A DNA stretch of 64,000 nt from Hymenopus coronatus (lineage: Eukaryota > Arthropoda > Insecta > Mantodea > Hymenopodidae). The notes under the pieces are model-generated. The model was not told the DNA's origin, did not search any database, and saw only the letters and a program-made list of their open reading frames with translations. Position 1 is the first letter of the stretch. Each line of letters starts with the position of its first letter. Shown piece by piece: positions 21,786 to 32,639 of the stretch. The translations under genes and the position numbers were made by a program. The stretch is taken from the NCBI GenBank assembly GCA_030762935.1, contig CM060900.1:404201632-404265631 (forward strand), read 5' to 3'.

Positions 21786-24213
21786 ATTTATAGCCTATCG
21801 GGGGTTGAAAAAAAAAACTGCCCTCATATTTAATCTCCAATTTTTTCTATTACTGATCAATATACTCACACTTACTTTATGTTATTGAGCTTGGGGTAGT
21901 GCAGCTAATACACATATTAATAACATTCTTAGTTCGCAGAAGAAAGGTTTGTGAATTATGTCAAATATAAGCCTGACTGACCGTCCATGAAGAGAGCTAT
22001 TTATGAAAATGAAATTTTTATTCTTGTCAGTGTGCGTGTATTGCATCATTCTGAGACAGCTCCAAAGATCTAAAAACAACACTGCTCTAGCTCCTCTGTC
22101 AGCATTTTTTTATTTTTTTGTAAAGAAATGTTTTGAGTTGACCAAGGTCATCGTCGTCATCATCATCATCATCATCATGTCTCTCTAGAAGGCTTGTTAC
22201 TTCTCTTTCTTCTGTAACACATACAGAAGTTCTAACTCTTGAAGATATCTACCCTCATTTCCTATCCCCACATGATCAATACTCAGCTGCTTTTTGATGA
22301 AAATGTAGATTTAGGTTTAGAAGAGGTGGGCTACCAAAGCTCTAAACACCTTGACTATTGCTGATCCATTTGACCCCTTTGTTTTTCTAGTCTCTATGAA
22401 TATCTGCATCCTTTATAAAGCTTCTTTACTGAGAGCTGAGTTCATATAATTCCATAAAATATTTATTAAGACAATGCATCTTTGAAAATCCACAGTTTCC
22501 TTCTGATTGCTATCGTATACTCAAAGTATCAAAATATAAAGCATAGTGGACACCAAATTTTAATAAATTCTATCAACTCTTGTTAAGGTATTGGTATTTT
22601 ATTCATAATGAATTACTCTTTGATGTGGTAATATGAAAAACCCCTTTATGATTTTTTGTATCACTCCCATATTTAATTTGAGCATAGTATACAAACATAA
22701 AGGAATTGTTGTGTAAGATTTTTAATTGTAATAATTTGGTTTAAGAAGGAAAAAAAAAATGTTATTGAATTTTTCAAGTTTTTCGATGTGAGTTATGGAA
22801 AATAATTCATTTCAGCTGAACTATTTTAACTAGTGCATAGGAATTCTTAAATCTATAACCCCTGGAGGTCTAATAAAAATTCTGGATAAAAAGTTGCAAA
22901 CTGGTCCAAGGAACATTTTGAAAAGTGAGAAATGCTGAAAGAAAGGATTTGAGAAAAATGGAGTTTAAAGTTTAATGCAATGCTTCACCTAATTGGTAAA
23001 GGACCAATAGCAATTTTTGTCATTAACATTGTTAGTATTAAAAAAAAAAACAGTTGTGCAGCATGAAAGTACAAGTTTTAAGTATAATAAAAATACAAAA
23101 GAAAAGACAAAAAAATGTTAATGGTTTCAATTTTTTGCCAAATTTCACCTGTGCATTGCTTTAAAATGAAAATGTAAATTCAGTATTATCCATTGGCCTA
23201 GAATATCTAATTATTTGCTATTAGTTTAAGGCCTGCCATAGCGACACATTACTGACAAAATTATGTTTATCCTTGATCTAAAAGCCATTACCTATTTTAC
23301 TGATAAATAAGGATAGAAAGTTAATCTTATACATATATTAGTTTCCTAACATTAGGAATTCTTAACATTTGGATATTTTGGAATTCTAATATCTTAGGTG
23401 TGTGATTTTGTTTTCAGATGCTCAGTTGGGTTTCTATGCCATTTCATTACTTATTGGATAAACTTGAGGCAATCCTTCCTTCAAACCTACTGCAGCAACT
23501 ATCCAGGATATGAAACTTATCAATGCAGAAGGCAGTGATGGAGCAGTGTAAAGTGAAACAGTATTGACATTTTTTTACTTGAGGAAAGAAACTGAATGAG
23601 TACAAAGTATTGTCCAGTTTGTGCAGATAGATGTTGGAGTCATGTACTTATCTGTGCTGTGAATATCCTGAAAGACATGAACTTCCTTACATTATTTTTA
23701 TTATATTTTCTGCAAAGAAAAAAATTAAAATGTTGTAGAAAAATTTAATGGTGCCTTATTTACCAAAATTCTTATTTATAAACAGCTCCTTGCAATTTCC
23801 TAATATTAGTTATTGAACGTTTAAGTTGAGCTTAAGTGAGCTCACTTAACCACTTCACATCATGGGTGGAATCATTGTTCAGAGCATTACAAATGTTTTC
23901 TGATGGATGAGGGGGTTGTAGGGGAAGGGAGAATAGAACTATTTATGAACTACAGCTTGTTTCAACCTTAAAATAAGTTTGTAGTTAAATAAAATATCTC
24001 CATCTGATGCATACATGTTGCCATTAGCTTTGTCCTTTTCTGCTCTTGCCATGTCACCAAGTTGCTAATAATGTGGGGTAAGTATTCAATTTTATTATCT
24101 TATGCAGAATATTTTCTCTAACATATTATATCATTTTTATTTAGATTTCTATGTGCCCAAACAGTAAAGAAAACTTTTTTTTAATAAGAGTCCCATTTTG
24201 CTGTTTCTATTAA

Positions 24214-24249
<36 letters not shown>

Positions 24250-26519
24250 GTTGTTGTTGTTGTTGTTTTGTTTTACTCTCCCACTATACTTGTCACACAG
24301 TAAGTAATAAACTAAAGGCCTGGATGCAACAATAATTTTTGTTGACTAGAGTATAATAGAGTGCTGATATATTTGTCTAGATTGAACTCTGTATCTTGAA
24401 TAAGATGAGCATTATGATTTTATTAAATCAAGGAATTTTGCGGAATTCTATACCTATATACTAAAATGTCAATTTTGTTATCGGGTTTACAAAGGGGACC
24501 AAATGAGAGAAAATGTTTATAAGGTTTGAGAAATTTTCTAAAACATGCCAGGTTCCTGTAACTTCTTCCATTCATTATTATGACAAGCAATAGTCATCCA
24601 TCTATTCAACTCAAGGCGCGAGGTAGAAGGCAGATGGTGTGCTTTTGGTAAGGTTAAACATGAATTAAGGAATTATTCATAGTGCATGCAATACTGTGCA
24701 GTGTTAATGTAGGTTTTTTGTTTTGTAGTGTACATAAATATTTATAGTTATTGAGTTATAGAGCTTGGAAGAGAGATGTTGGTAAATTAAGAAGAAATGC
24801 AAAATAGTGTGTTAGATTATCCAGGTAAAATTAGCGTTAGCAAAGGAATAAATGAAACATCTAAACCTACCAGGTGTTCAGAAACAGTGTATAGGATAAA
24901 AGAGAAACAAATGAAAGGACCAGTAAGGATACCATCAAATAGAAATCAAAAAGGCTGAGAGAAACAAAAACAGGCTAGGTTAACTTCATACAATGGAATA
25001 GCACAAAACACAAAGCACATTGTTCATTCTTTGCTGTTTTAAAACATTCCACCCATCTATAAGTAATTTTGTCTAGAGTAAATGATGATGTCATTAACTT
25101 AAAATTACAATTTGGTATGGTGAACTTTATGTCAGTGATGTGTTTGACTCTGTCAAACTAACGATAGAAACAAATAGCTTCAGAAACATGTTTTCCATAT
25201 AAATTAAGTGATGTAGTGTTTCAAAAATCAACTCACCTTTTAATCTCAATGACGATATCCTACAAAATTAAAACCTTTTATCATTTTATACTTCCATCTA
25301 TTTTTGATATCTACTTATGCCTACAAAAGCACATTTCAAAGTATTGTCCATACAAATAGAAAATTTCTAAATCTTTAAAATATGTACTATAATTTCAAAA
25401 ATTTGTACCAATAATGCAGACTATTAAATGTAGCATTTAGAATCTTCCAGAATGTGTAATATTGCTGTTGAAACCAATTTAGCTGGTTCTTTTTAAGTTT
25501 TGGCTTTTCTTTGTCTTGTATATAAAAATCATTCACTGTACAACGAACAATGCACTCATGACAGTAATCTATCAGCCTTTCTCAATCTTCTGAACTGTTG
25601 AGAAAAGCACACTTGCCTAACTGAATACTAACACAGCTTCAATTCTGCAGACTGAACAAAAATGCAAATGGTAACTTCTGCTATTCATTGCTGCACAAAC
25701 TTGAATTTAATAGGGGATCCGCTCTTCTGTAGCTTCCTGCATCATGAATTGATATACGTTACTGATTCTGGTGTGTGATTGTGCAATACTTTTCCCTATA
25801 ATTTGCTAAGAACTGATGGCATTGTATCCATATGTGCAATGAACCATACTTATGTTGTCATTTCTATATGATGACTGAATAAATTGATGCTTGCAACCTG
25901 CCAGCCCTCTGCAGCAATCGGATCATGTCACTGCACTTCATATTTACACTGTTTATGTATATTTGCATGTAAAGTACTAAAACAATAAAGAGGAGAAATA
26001 AAGTACAAGTGAAAAACAAATCCTACAGTAGCCTTAAATAGCAGTTCTCATATTTCACTGTTTTTCTGATGTATAATTCGCAACATGACATTGATTAGTA
26101 TACCTATCACAGCTGAGCACTAAAGATATCCCATTTAACTGCTTTGTCTTTTAGGCTTGAGACACGCTTTAGTTGCACCTGGCCCAAGGATGGTACTATG
26201 TCAATTATTTACCTTTCTATGTAGTTGTTCTGCAAGGGGTGAGTGGGAAGGATAGAACATAAAATGTATGTTTTGATGATAACAACAATACTTAGTAATA
26301 ACAAATTGATGATGATGATGTAAACATTTTGAAGGCAATTACATGGGGTATTTCCTGTAAAAGTGAACATAAGTTTACTTCTCATTTTTATATCTTTGCT
26401 TCACAGTTCAGAGTGTCACATCTATTCTGTTATTCTATGTCAAACTGAAACCATAGGTATGTTAATTGTGAAAATAACGTCCTAGGAGTGTGTTTCTGAG
26501 TGAAAAATTCACAAAGAAT

Positions 26520-26520
<1 letters not shown>
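21786..26520. other. No gene recognised; simple repeats at 22148-22179 and 24214-24267
   Basis: A 4.7-kb AT-rich stretch without open frames of note and without transposon motifs I know. It has an (ATC)n run at 22148-22179 and a (TTA)n-(TTG)n compound run at 24214-24267. It could be intron or intergenic. Confidence 0.6.
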
Positions 26521-26525
<5 letters not shown>

Positions 26526-26616
<91 letters not shown>

Positions 26617-26637
26617 CTCCCCCTCCCCCTCTCTCTC
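26526..26637. repeat. (TC)n microsatellite
   Basis: About 90 bases of pure TC followed by a CT-rich block. Open frames over it encode only Leu/Ser or Arg/Glu repeats and are not genes. Confidence 0.95.
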
Positions 26638-26639
26638 AT

Positions 26640-27510
26640 AGAGGCTATGACCCAAGAATTTTGTATTACAGGCTTCTGCAATGTGATTATTTTCATATTT
26701 TATCCTTAGGTCTGCAATGCGCTAATACTTAATGTAGTTAGTTCTTTCAAAGTTTATGTGAATTTTATTACTTTCAAACTAATTATTTAGTGTGTTGAAG
26801 ATTTTATGAAGGTGTGTTTCCTTAAGAGGCGTGACATTTCAGTTGAGCATGGCGATTGCAAGGCAAGTCACATATGACCACTACATGATTTCCTAGGAGG
26901 CATGGCAATAAGAGCTCAGTGCGGCAGAGCTTCCATAGAACATACCTAAAAAATGGTACAGTTTCTCTCAAAGCTTTGCTGAATAAAGGAAACCAAGATA
27001 AAGTATATTCTGTGGCTGAAGAGGGACATTTCCCTTAACAGCCTTGGCACAAGAAATACCTAAGTACCTTGACTGATTGCAAAACGTCAACAAGGGACGT
27101 TACTTTGGAGGAAGATGATGATCTTGTTTGTTTCTAACTATAAAAGTATTAAAAAAAAAGAGCGTTAATCCACTGCATGCTACGGTTTACTGTATTTGAA
27201 GTTTTCAGCGCTGCATTAGTAGACATCTCATTAATGATGAAGCGAAATTTGGGAACTTTTCCAACTGAATGTAAATCAATTACAGCCTAACCATACAGAG
27301 TAGGAGTGAAGAGGAAATTGCATGAAGATTAAAGTTTAACTAAATTTGAGGTTGGTTATAAAGTATCGTAAATGTTTAAATTATGGGTGATTAATTCTTC
27401 ATTTTTTGCACAGACGTAAGCAGTTATGACTTATGTAAAAGATTTGCTTTTAATATGATGTAAATTTTATTATTTTTTTCATGGGGTATTATGAATAAAT
27501 ACTGCTTTAA
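26640..27510. other. No gene recognised
   Basis: AT-rich sequence with no motif or repeat that I can name. Confidence 0.5.
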
Positions 27511-27519
27511 GCATGCAAC

Positions 27520-27640
27520 ACAGAACTAAAGAATGGATTAAATCTATCATGGCGTGCAACTTTTCAGATGGCTTAATGCATAACACTGGAAGCTGCTATC
27601 CCATAGATTATGAGTTTGATTCCTGTCATAGAGTAAATGT
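27520..27640 (+). repeat. tRNA-derived SINE head
   Basis: Plus-strand A-box-like TGGCTTAATGC at about 27569 and B box GTTTGATTCC at about 27612 at tRNA spacing, followed by AT-rich sequence. It resembles a tRNA gene but stems are degraded, so it is best read as a SINE head. The 3' limit is not clear. Confidence 0.5.
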
Positions 27641-28005
27641 TTTTTATTATTATTTTTTTCATTCCAGACGAAGGCCGCGATACGTGTCATACTGGCACTT
27701 CAGGAACTTATAGCTGTTACTTTGAAATTTCAATAAACAGGCCATAAGTCTCCTGTCTCAAATTACTTATTTCAGTAATTTACATATTCTGTGAAAATAT
27801 TCCAGTATAGTTCATTAACACCTTGTGTGTATATATATAGTGTTTAACACTTATAGCCAATCAATTTGAGATAAGAAACCTATGGTCTAAGAATACAAAT
27901 TACAGAGTTTTGACTTAAAATTGCTAGGTTGTAAATATGCCACTAATCATGCCCACTTCAACTGCAAGGCATGTTTAGAAAACAAGTGGAGGAATTGGAA
28001 GCTTG

Positions 28006-28095
28006 GGTGTTTAGTGTAATGGCTATGGTGTGAAAATGCAAAAGTGCACATGCATTCAAATTGCAGGCTTGAATCTCCATAATTACAGACCTTTT
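28006..28095 (+). repeat. tRNA-derived SINE head
   Basis: A-box TAGTGTAATGG near 28013 and a B-box-like GGCTTGAATCTCC near 28066 on the plus strand. It is diverged from the copy at 27.5 kb. The body after it is AT-rich and I cannot define its end. Confidence 0.5.
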
Positions 28096-28609
28096 AATGT
28101 ATTTATTTATTCACTTAGTTGATTGTGATTTACAGGAAACATTGTATTGTGGTGTAAGTTTTCATTTAACGAATGCTTAAGCTTTTTATTTAAAATTTTT
28201 TCAACAATCATTTACACTTTCATGACCTAAATAGAAAGGTATATACTGGAAACTTAATATGTACTTAAATAAACTAGTTCAACCTCAACTAACAACTTAC
28301 AAAATGTAAATAATTGATAAGTACTTCAAAGAACAATGACACTGGGTTATTACAAAAATAAGTTACATTGGTATTAACATTGCAATACAATGGGTAGATA
28401 CAGGTAGAACAAAAGTAAGCTTTCAAATTAAGAGTAGGCACAGGTTTCAGAGGAATTGCTTAAAATGACAACCTCTAACATCAATGCATAGGCGACACTG
28501 ATGGAGAAATTATTTCTGAACCCTGTTGAGCATTCCTGGTGCATCACAAGTCTCATCACTGGCTATAATATGCGGGCAACCAACTCTCTTCGGAATCAAT
28601 TGGTGAGGT

Positions 28610-29500
28610 ATACATCATAGTCTGAAGATGACCCCAGAAAAAAAGTCCATGGGTTTGGGATCCAGCAAATGAGGTGGCCAGGGTATGGTATGACCTCCTC
28701 TTCCTATCCAGTGATCTAGATGCTCCCATATGTTTATCGTATGATGCACAGGAGCTCCATCATGTTGAAAATGCAGTTGAGCCCGAACATCAAGTGTCAC
28801 TTCTTCCATCAGGGCTGGCAGTACATACTTCAGAAATGTTTTATAAGTGTCACCATGTAGTCGAGGAGTAAGAACATATGGCCCAATAACATGGTTAGAA
28901 ACCAATACCAGCCCATATGTTCACCATAAATTTCTGTTGGTGGCTCTTCTGAACAGTGGCATGGGGGTTTTCGCATGCCATTATGTGACTATTTTTGTAA
29001 TCCATCCCTGGTAAAAGTAGCTTCATCAGTGAACAACACCAATGAAAACATTCTGGTGGCTACCTTAAGGCCCATTCCAAAAGTGCAGGTGTAAATCTGG
29101 AGTTAAGGTTTGCACCTTTTGCAGATGGAAGAGGTAAAGTTTCTGCTTGTGTAAGACTTGTTACACACTTGTGTGGTTGCCCATTGCACATACAATAGTA
29201 TGGGTGCCAGTGACAGTTCCTCTTCCAGTCTATGCAAAATGTTATCTTCAATCTCCTGGGTATGCATTGTAATGCTGTCTGCTTTATTCAGCACCACAGA
29301 ACCCATTCTCACACATTCCAATCTTCAGCTTTGAAAGTAGTCCGATGGGGCTGCAGTCTTTTGGGGTGCCTTTAGCTGTAAATCCATGCTGGTATTGTAG
29401 AATGATATTCTGCTTCTCCATACGCAAGGTGCATATCAGTGAGTTCAGCAAAAGTTTAGTTTTGCTCCATGTTCCCTGAGTACCCATTCAACTGTTTCAA
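28610..29500 (-). pseudogene. Tc1/mariner-superfamily transposase remnant
   Basis: Minus-strand translation gives, in order: HLQKVQTLTPD (about 29125), VHFTDEATFTRDG with the first catalytic Asp (about 29020), GPYVLTPRLHGDTYKTFL (about 28880), HFQHDGAPVHHTINIWEHLD with the second Asp (about 28780), WIGRGGHTIPWPP and PKPMDFFSG, where the family has SPDLNPLDFFLWG (28700-28620). The first half is spread over three frames; the last 96 codons are open. The family is common in insects and separate from the mariners elsewhere in the window. The ends are not identified. Confidence 0.75.
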
Positions 29501-29789
29501 CATAGTGTGTTGTGAACAGAAAGCAAATGAGAGTGGGAGACTAAATTACCACACACTTAAGTAAGAAACAATTACTGTACAGTGGTGCTAGTGTGCCAGG
29601 GATATCAAAGTCATCTATTGGTAGCATTAGGCATTCATCATGTTACCACATAGCTACTCAGTGCCCTTTCTTTTGGGGAGTCATATTTTGTGCTGTTGCT
29701 TATCGCCAACTATCAACTTCAGGGCAATGTCAATACACAACCCTCCAACCTTAGCCATCAGATGTGTGAAGAAGCAACAGTAAGCAATA

Positions 29790-30111
29790 ACCTGTGTATA
29801 TATCAATAGGATGAAAGAACACTTGAGAAGCATTAGGTACAAGCATGTAGATGAGTCTGCAGTGGCTCATTATTTTTGGTCTGAAAATCATAACATAAAG
29901 GAAGAAATAGAGTGGATTAAATGTGCAAAAAAAACCTTTGGAACTGCAAATTTGGGAACATATCTTGATTGCCAAAGAAGAACATTCCCTCATGAATTTT
30001 GAAGTCCCCGCTGTTGATGACATCATCCTGTTGACAAGAGTAGAGGGCAAAACAACACAGGCTGCACATAACCACCTGTTGCATGTAGCAATCAGTCATC
30101 CCCAGAACTGA
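29790..30111 (+). pseudogene. Penelope-like element C-terminal (GIY-YIG type) fragment
   Basis: The plus-strand frame 29811-30002 reads RMKEHLRSIRYKHVDESAVA then HYFWSENHNIK, very like the EHL-x-x-IR ... KSALAEH ... GH pattern of the endonuclease end of Penelope-like polyproteins. The frame then shifts by one and continues 29923-30111 with WEHILIAKEEHSLMNFEVPA, the final part, and a stop. The reverse transcriptase and the start of the nuclease domain are missing, so it is a 5'-truncated copy. A CTGAAGA...GAAAC sequence at 30108-30132 straddles the stop codon and is discussed as a possible hammerhead relic. Confidence 0.6.
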
Positions 30112-30149
30112 AGACAGGAAGTACCCTGAAACTGGTCTTCCCAATGAAG

Positions 30150-30750
30150 GCAAAGTTCGAGCAAAAAGTGCAAAAAGGTGACTCAATTCATTTAAAATAC
30201 CCTATGAGTTGTAAATTATGGTAGTAGTTTACTTTTTTTTAAGGTGTGTGCATAATATTGCTCACAAGATGGAAAAGAAGTGGAAAAAAAAAATTGCTCA
30301 TATCCAGTTTTGAACTTGATTTTTCAGGTTTATTTAGGCTCCCAGTCAATCCACCTAACTGTACGGCCAAAATGCAACTATCAGAATGTTTCTTTAGCCA
30401 TTTCCCTAAACCTGTTGTCCATTGCAAAGGTGTACAGCACCATATTGTCTGCAATTTAAGTGATTTTGGTAATGTTCAAATTTAGAAATGCTTCTCCAGA
30501 AAGATAAAATACAGGCTTTACTCAGTGCATAATAAGATCTAGTTTCATTATAAATGCACACTATTTACATATTTCTTTCTGATTATGATTTATTGATCCC
30601 TATCTCTAATTACTTTGAATATACACAATTTGGTATGATGGTCAGTCATTAACTAATTCATCCTATTTGTTTTTCTCATTTAATTTGCAAGAAAACTAAA
30701 CATTGATTACACAATATTGAGGATTAAATTGTCACTTTTCAATGTAATTC
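30150..30750. other. No gene recognised
   Basis: Open frames on both strands over 30239-30485 show no motif I know. The rest is AT-rich. Confidence 0.45.
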
Positions 30751-30755
30751 TCATC

Positions 30756-31289
30756 CTATTCCACAGTTTTAGTCCACCTTTTAATGAGAACATGTATCCC
30801 TGTGTGGTAAAATACACAGTCTTGCTTTTGAAGCCAATGATAAACAGAGTTTTTCACAGCCTCTGCATCTGGAAAGTGAATCCTGCGATGAACTTTCTTC
30901 AGTGGTTCAAACAGATGAATGTCTGATGATGCCAGATCAGAGCTGTATGAGGGATGAGCAAGACTTCCATCCAACTCTTCAGTGGTGTGGTGAATGGTGT
31001 GTGGTTTTGCATTGTCATGCCTTTACTGAGGGACGTAATGTGACACAATTCATGGATCATTATCCAGTTCATCAAATGATCTCACAGGTCTGCCACTCTG
31101 CTGTTTATCAGCCAACGGTTTTGGCCCTTCAACTTCATTATAGTGATGAACCCATCTTCTAACCATGATGACATCCACTGTTGCATCACCATACACCTTT
31201 GTGAGCCTTTCATGAATGCAAATGGACTTTTCACCCTCTGCATTCAAGACTTCAATGATAGAACAATGTCTAATATCGATGTCAGCCAT
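30756..31289 (-). pseudogene. Mariner 3, internally deleted
   Basis: The N-terminal piece (31289-31050) reads ADIDIRHCSIIEVLNAEG, IHERLTKVYGDA, VRRWVHHYNEVEG and QSGRPVRS, the DNA-binding half of a mariner transposase. It then runs within about 60 bases into a decayed HDNARPHTA-like stretch and the C-terminal piece (30974-30756) with DLASSDIHLF, the third catalytic Asp, and LIKRWTKTVE. About 500 bases of the catalytic core are deleted. It is related to mariner 4 at 43-44 kb by its ADID start and C-terminus, but is more decayed. Confidence 0.8.
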
Positions 31290-31378
31290 TTTCCAACGGT
31301 GCTGCCACCACTAGCTGATGTATGAGGTTGCTATTCCAGTGCGGTGGAGAAGAAGGTTTGAGGAATTGCACCAAATTC

Positions 31379-31640
31379 AATTTTTTTTTTTTTTTTTTTT
31401 TGCTAGTGTTTAACACCTACTTTTACTACAATGGTACCACAGGCAGTGACACTGATGATACATGGACTGAAGATGGAGCACCGGTGGAATGTGATGTAAT
31501 GGCAGGGGAAACTGGAGAACCGGGAGAAAACCCACCCCTGTGCTGCTTTGTCCACCACAAATCTCGCATGCAGTTGTTTGGGATTGAACCTGGGCAGTCT
31601 AGGTGAGAGGTGAGTGGTCTAACCACTCGGCCAGGCCATG
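31379..31640 (-). repeat. tRNA-related SINE with poly(A) tail
   Basis: On the minus strand the head (31640-31560) is strongly tRNA-like: TGGCCGAGTGGTTAGACC (A box region, Ser/Leu-type) and GGTTCAATCCC (B box). The body follows and ends in a 20-base poly(A), seen as the T run at 31379-31400. The total is about 262 bp. The clear promoter and intact tail suggest it is the youngest SINE here. Confidence 0.8.
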
Positions 31641-31959
31641 TCATGGTCTCCTTCACATTATTCACATAACTTACTTAGTTCAGGAGGGAAAAAAATAGGA
31701 GGTATTACTGACTGAGACTTGTAATTTGACCTCTTAGACCATTGGTTTCTTATCTCAAATTGATCAATAGGAACCATCTGCTGCCAGTAAAATTTGAGGG
31801 GTGTTATTCATTTACAGGAGCTGTATCTGTATGTTTCTACATTCACTTTTATATGGAGTAACACTGTTAAGAATTCTATCTTCATTAGCCTCTAAGTAGA
31901 GAGCCTTCATTTGAACACATAGCTGCTAACCAAACTTTCTTAGTCTCAGGAAGCATATT

Positions 31960-32615
31960 TTTTTGCATATTCATATTTATGCTATTCAAATACAAAGATT
32001 TCTCATTCAAATTATAACTACAGTAACCAATTATCTATATGAGAGGAGATGTTTCAAGTTATATCCTCTTGCCACCCCACATATCTCTTGCACCTTTCAA
32101 GAAAATTTTGCTCCTTTCAAGACAATTTGCATTGACACTCATTAATTCAAGGTCATATTAATAGAATCATGATTCATCCATGAAAAACAATTAAATGTGG
32201 GTCTATAGGGTAATTATTAACATTATAAACATCCAGTTCCAGAAATTAGCTCTACTCATTGTGTGGTTGCAATTCCTGAACTACAGTTATCCTATGTGGT
32301 TTTAATTTTAAAAGTTTAGTGGCAGTCCAAGCCGAGGTTTGTCCGATTCCTGTGGAAGCTTTCTCAGAGATGTCTTTGGACTTTCTCACTTTTCTCTGAT
32401 GAAACTTTTTCTATGTGGGAACACCGCAATTTACTATTAGTTTCTCGTCAAAAATAGGATCTTTTTCCCCAAATTTATTCACAAGATTATTAACTATTTT
32501 TCTGTGAGGTGCCTGAGCAAGGGAATCCATCTGAGAATCCGCATCTCACTTTTCTACAAGAGTTTGTTGTTGCATAGAAATTATAGATGTAAATACTGTG
32601 TGTTAAAGTTGCACC
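31960..32615 (-). pseudogene. Internally deleted Tc1/mariner-superfamily transposase, copy B
   Basis: The sequence aligns by eye with 2340-2935 over most of its length (shared stretches include TCTACAAGAGTTT, GAAAATTTTG and TTTCTCA). It has the same order of transposase N-terminal half, then the C-terminal NFLERCKRY-type segment with the core missing. It is interrupted by stops in all frames. Having the same structure as copy A means both descend from one already deleted parent. Confidence 0.55.
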
Positions 32616-32639
32616 TTTTTTTTGGATGCTTGACATCCT

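Noticed and set aside
26430..26732. Leu/Ser-rich and Arg/Glu-rich open frames
   Set aside because: They are translations of the (TC)n microsatellite.
28340..28375. Possible inverted end of the transposase remnant at 28.6-29.5 kb
   Set aside because: I could not find an inverted partner to the right of 29500, so no element end is claimed.
31560..31640. Possible functional tRNA-Ser gene on the minus strand
   Set aside because: The sequence continues into a SINE body with poly(A); the variable arm and acceptor stem do not close.
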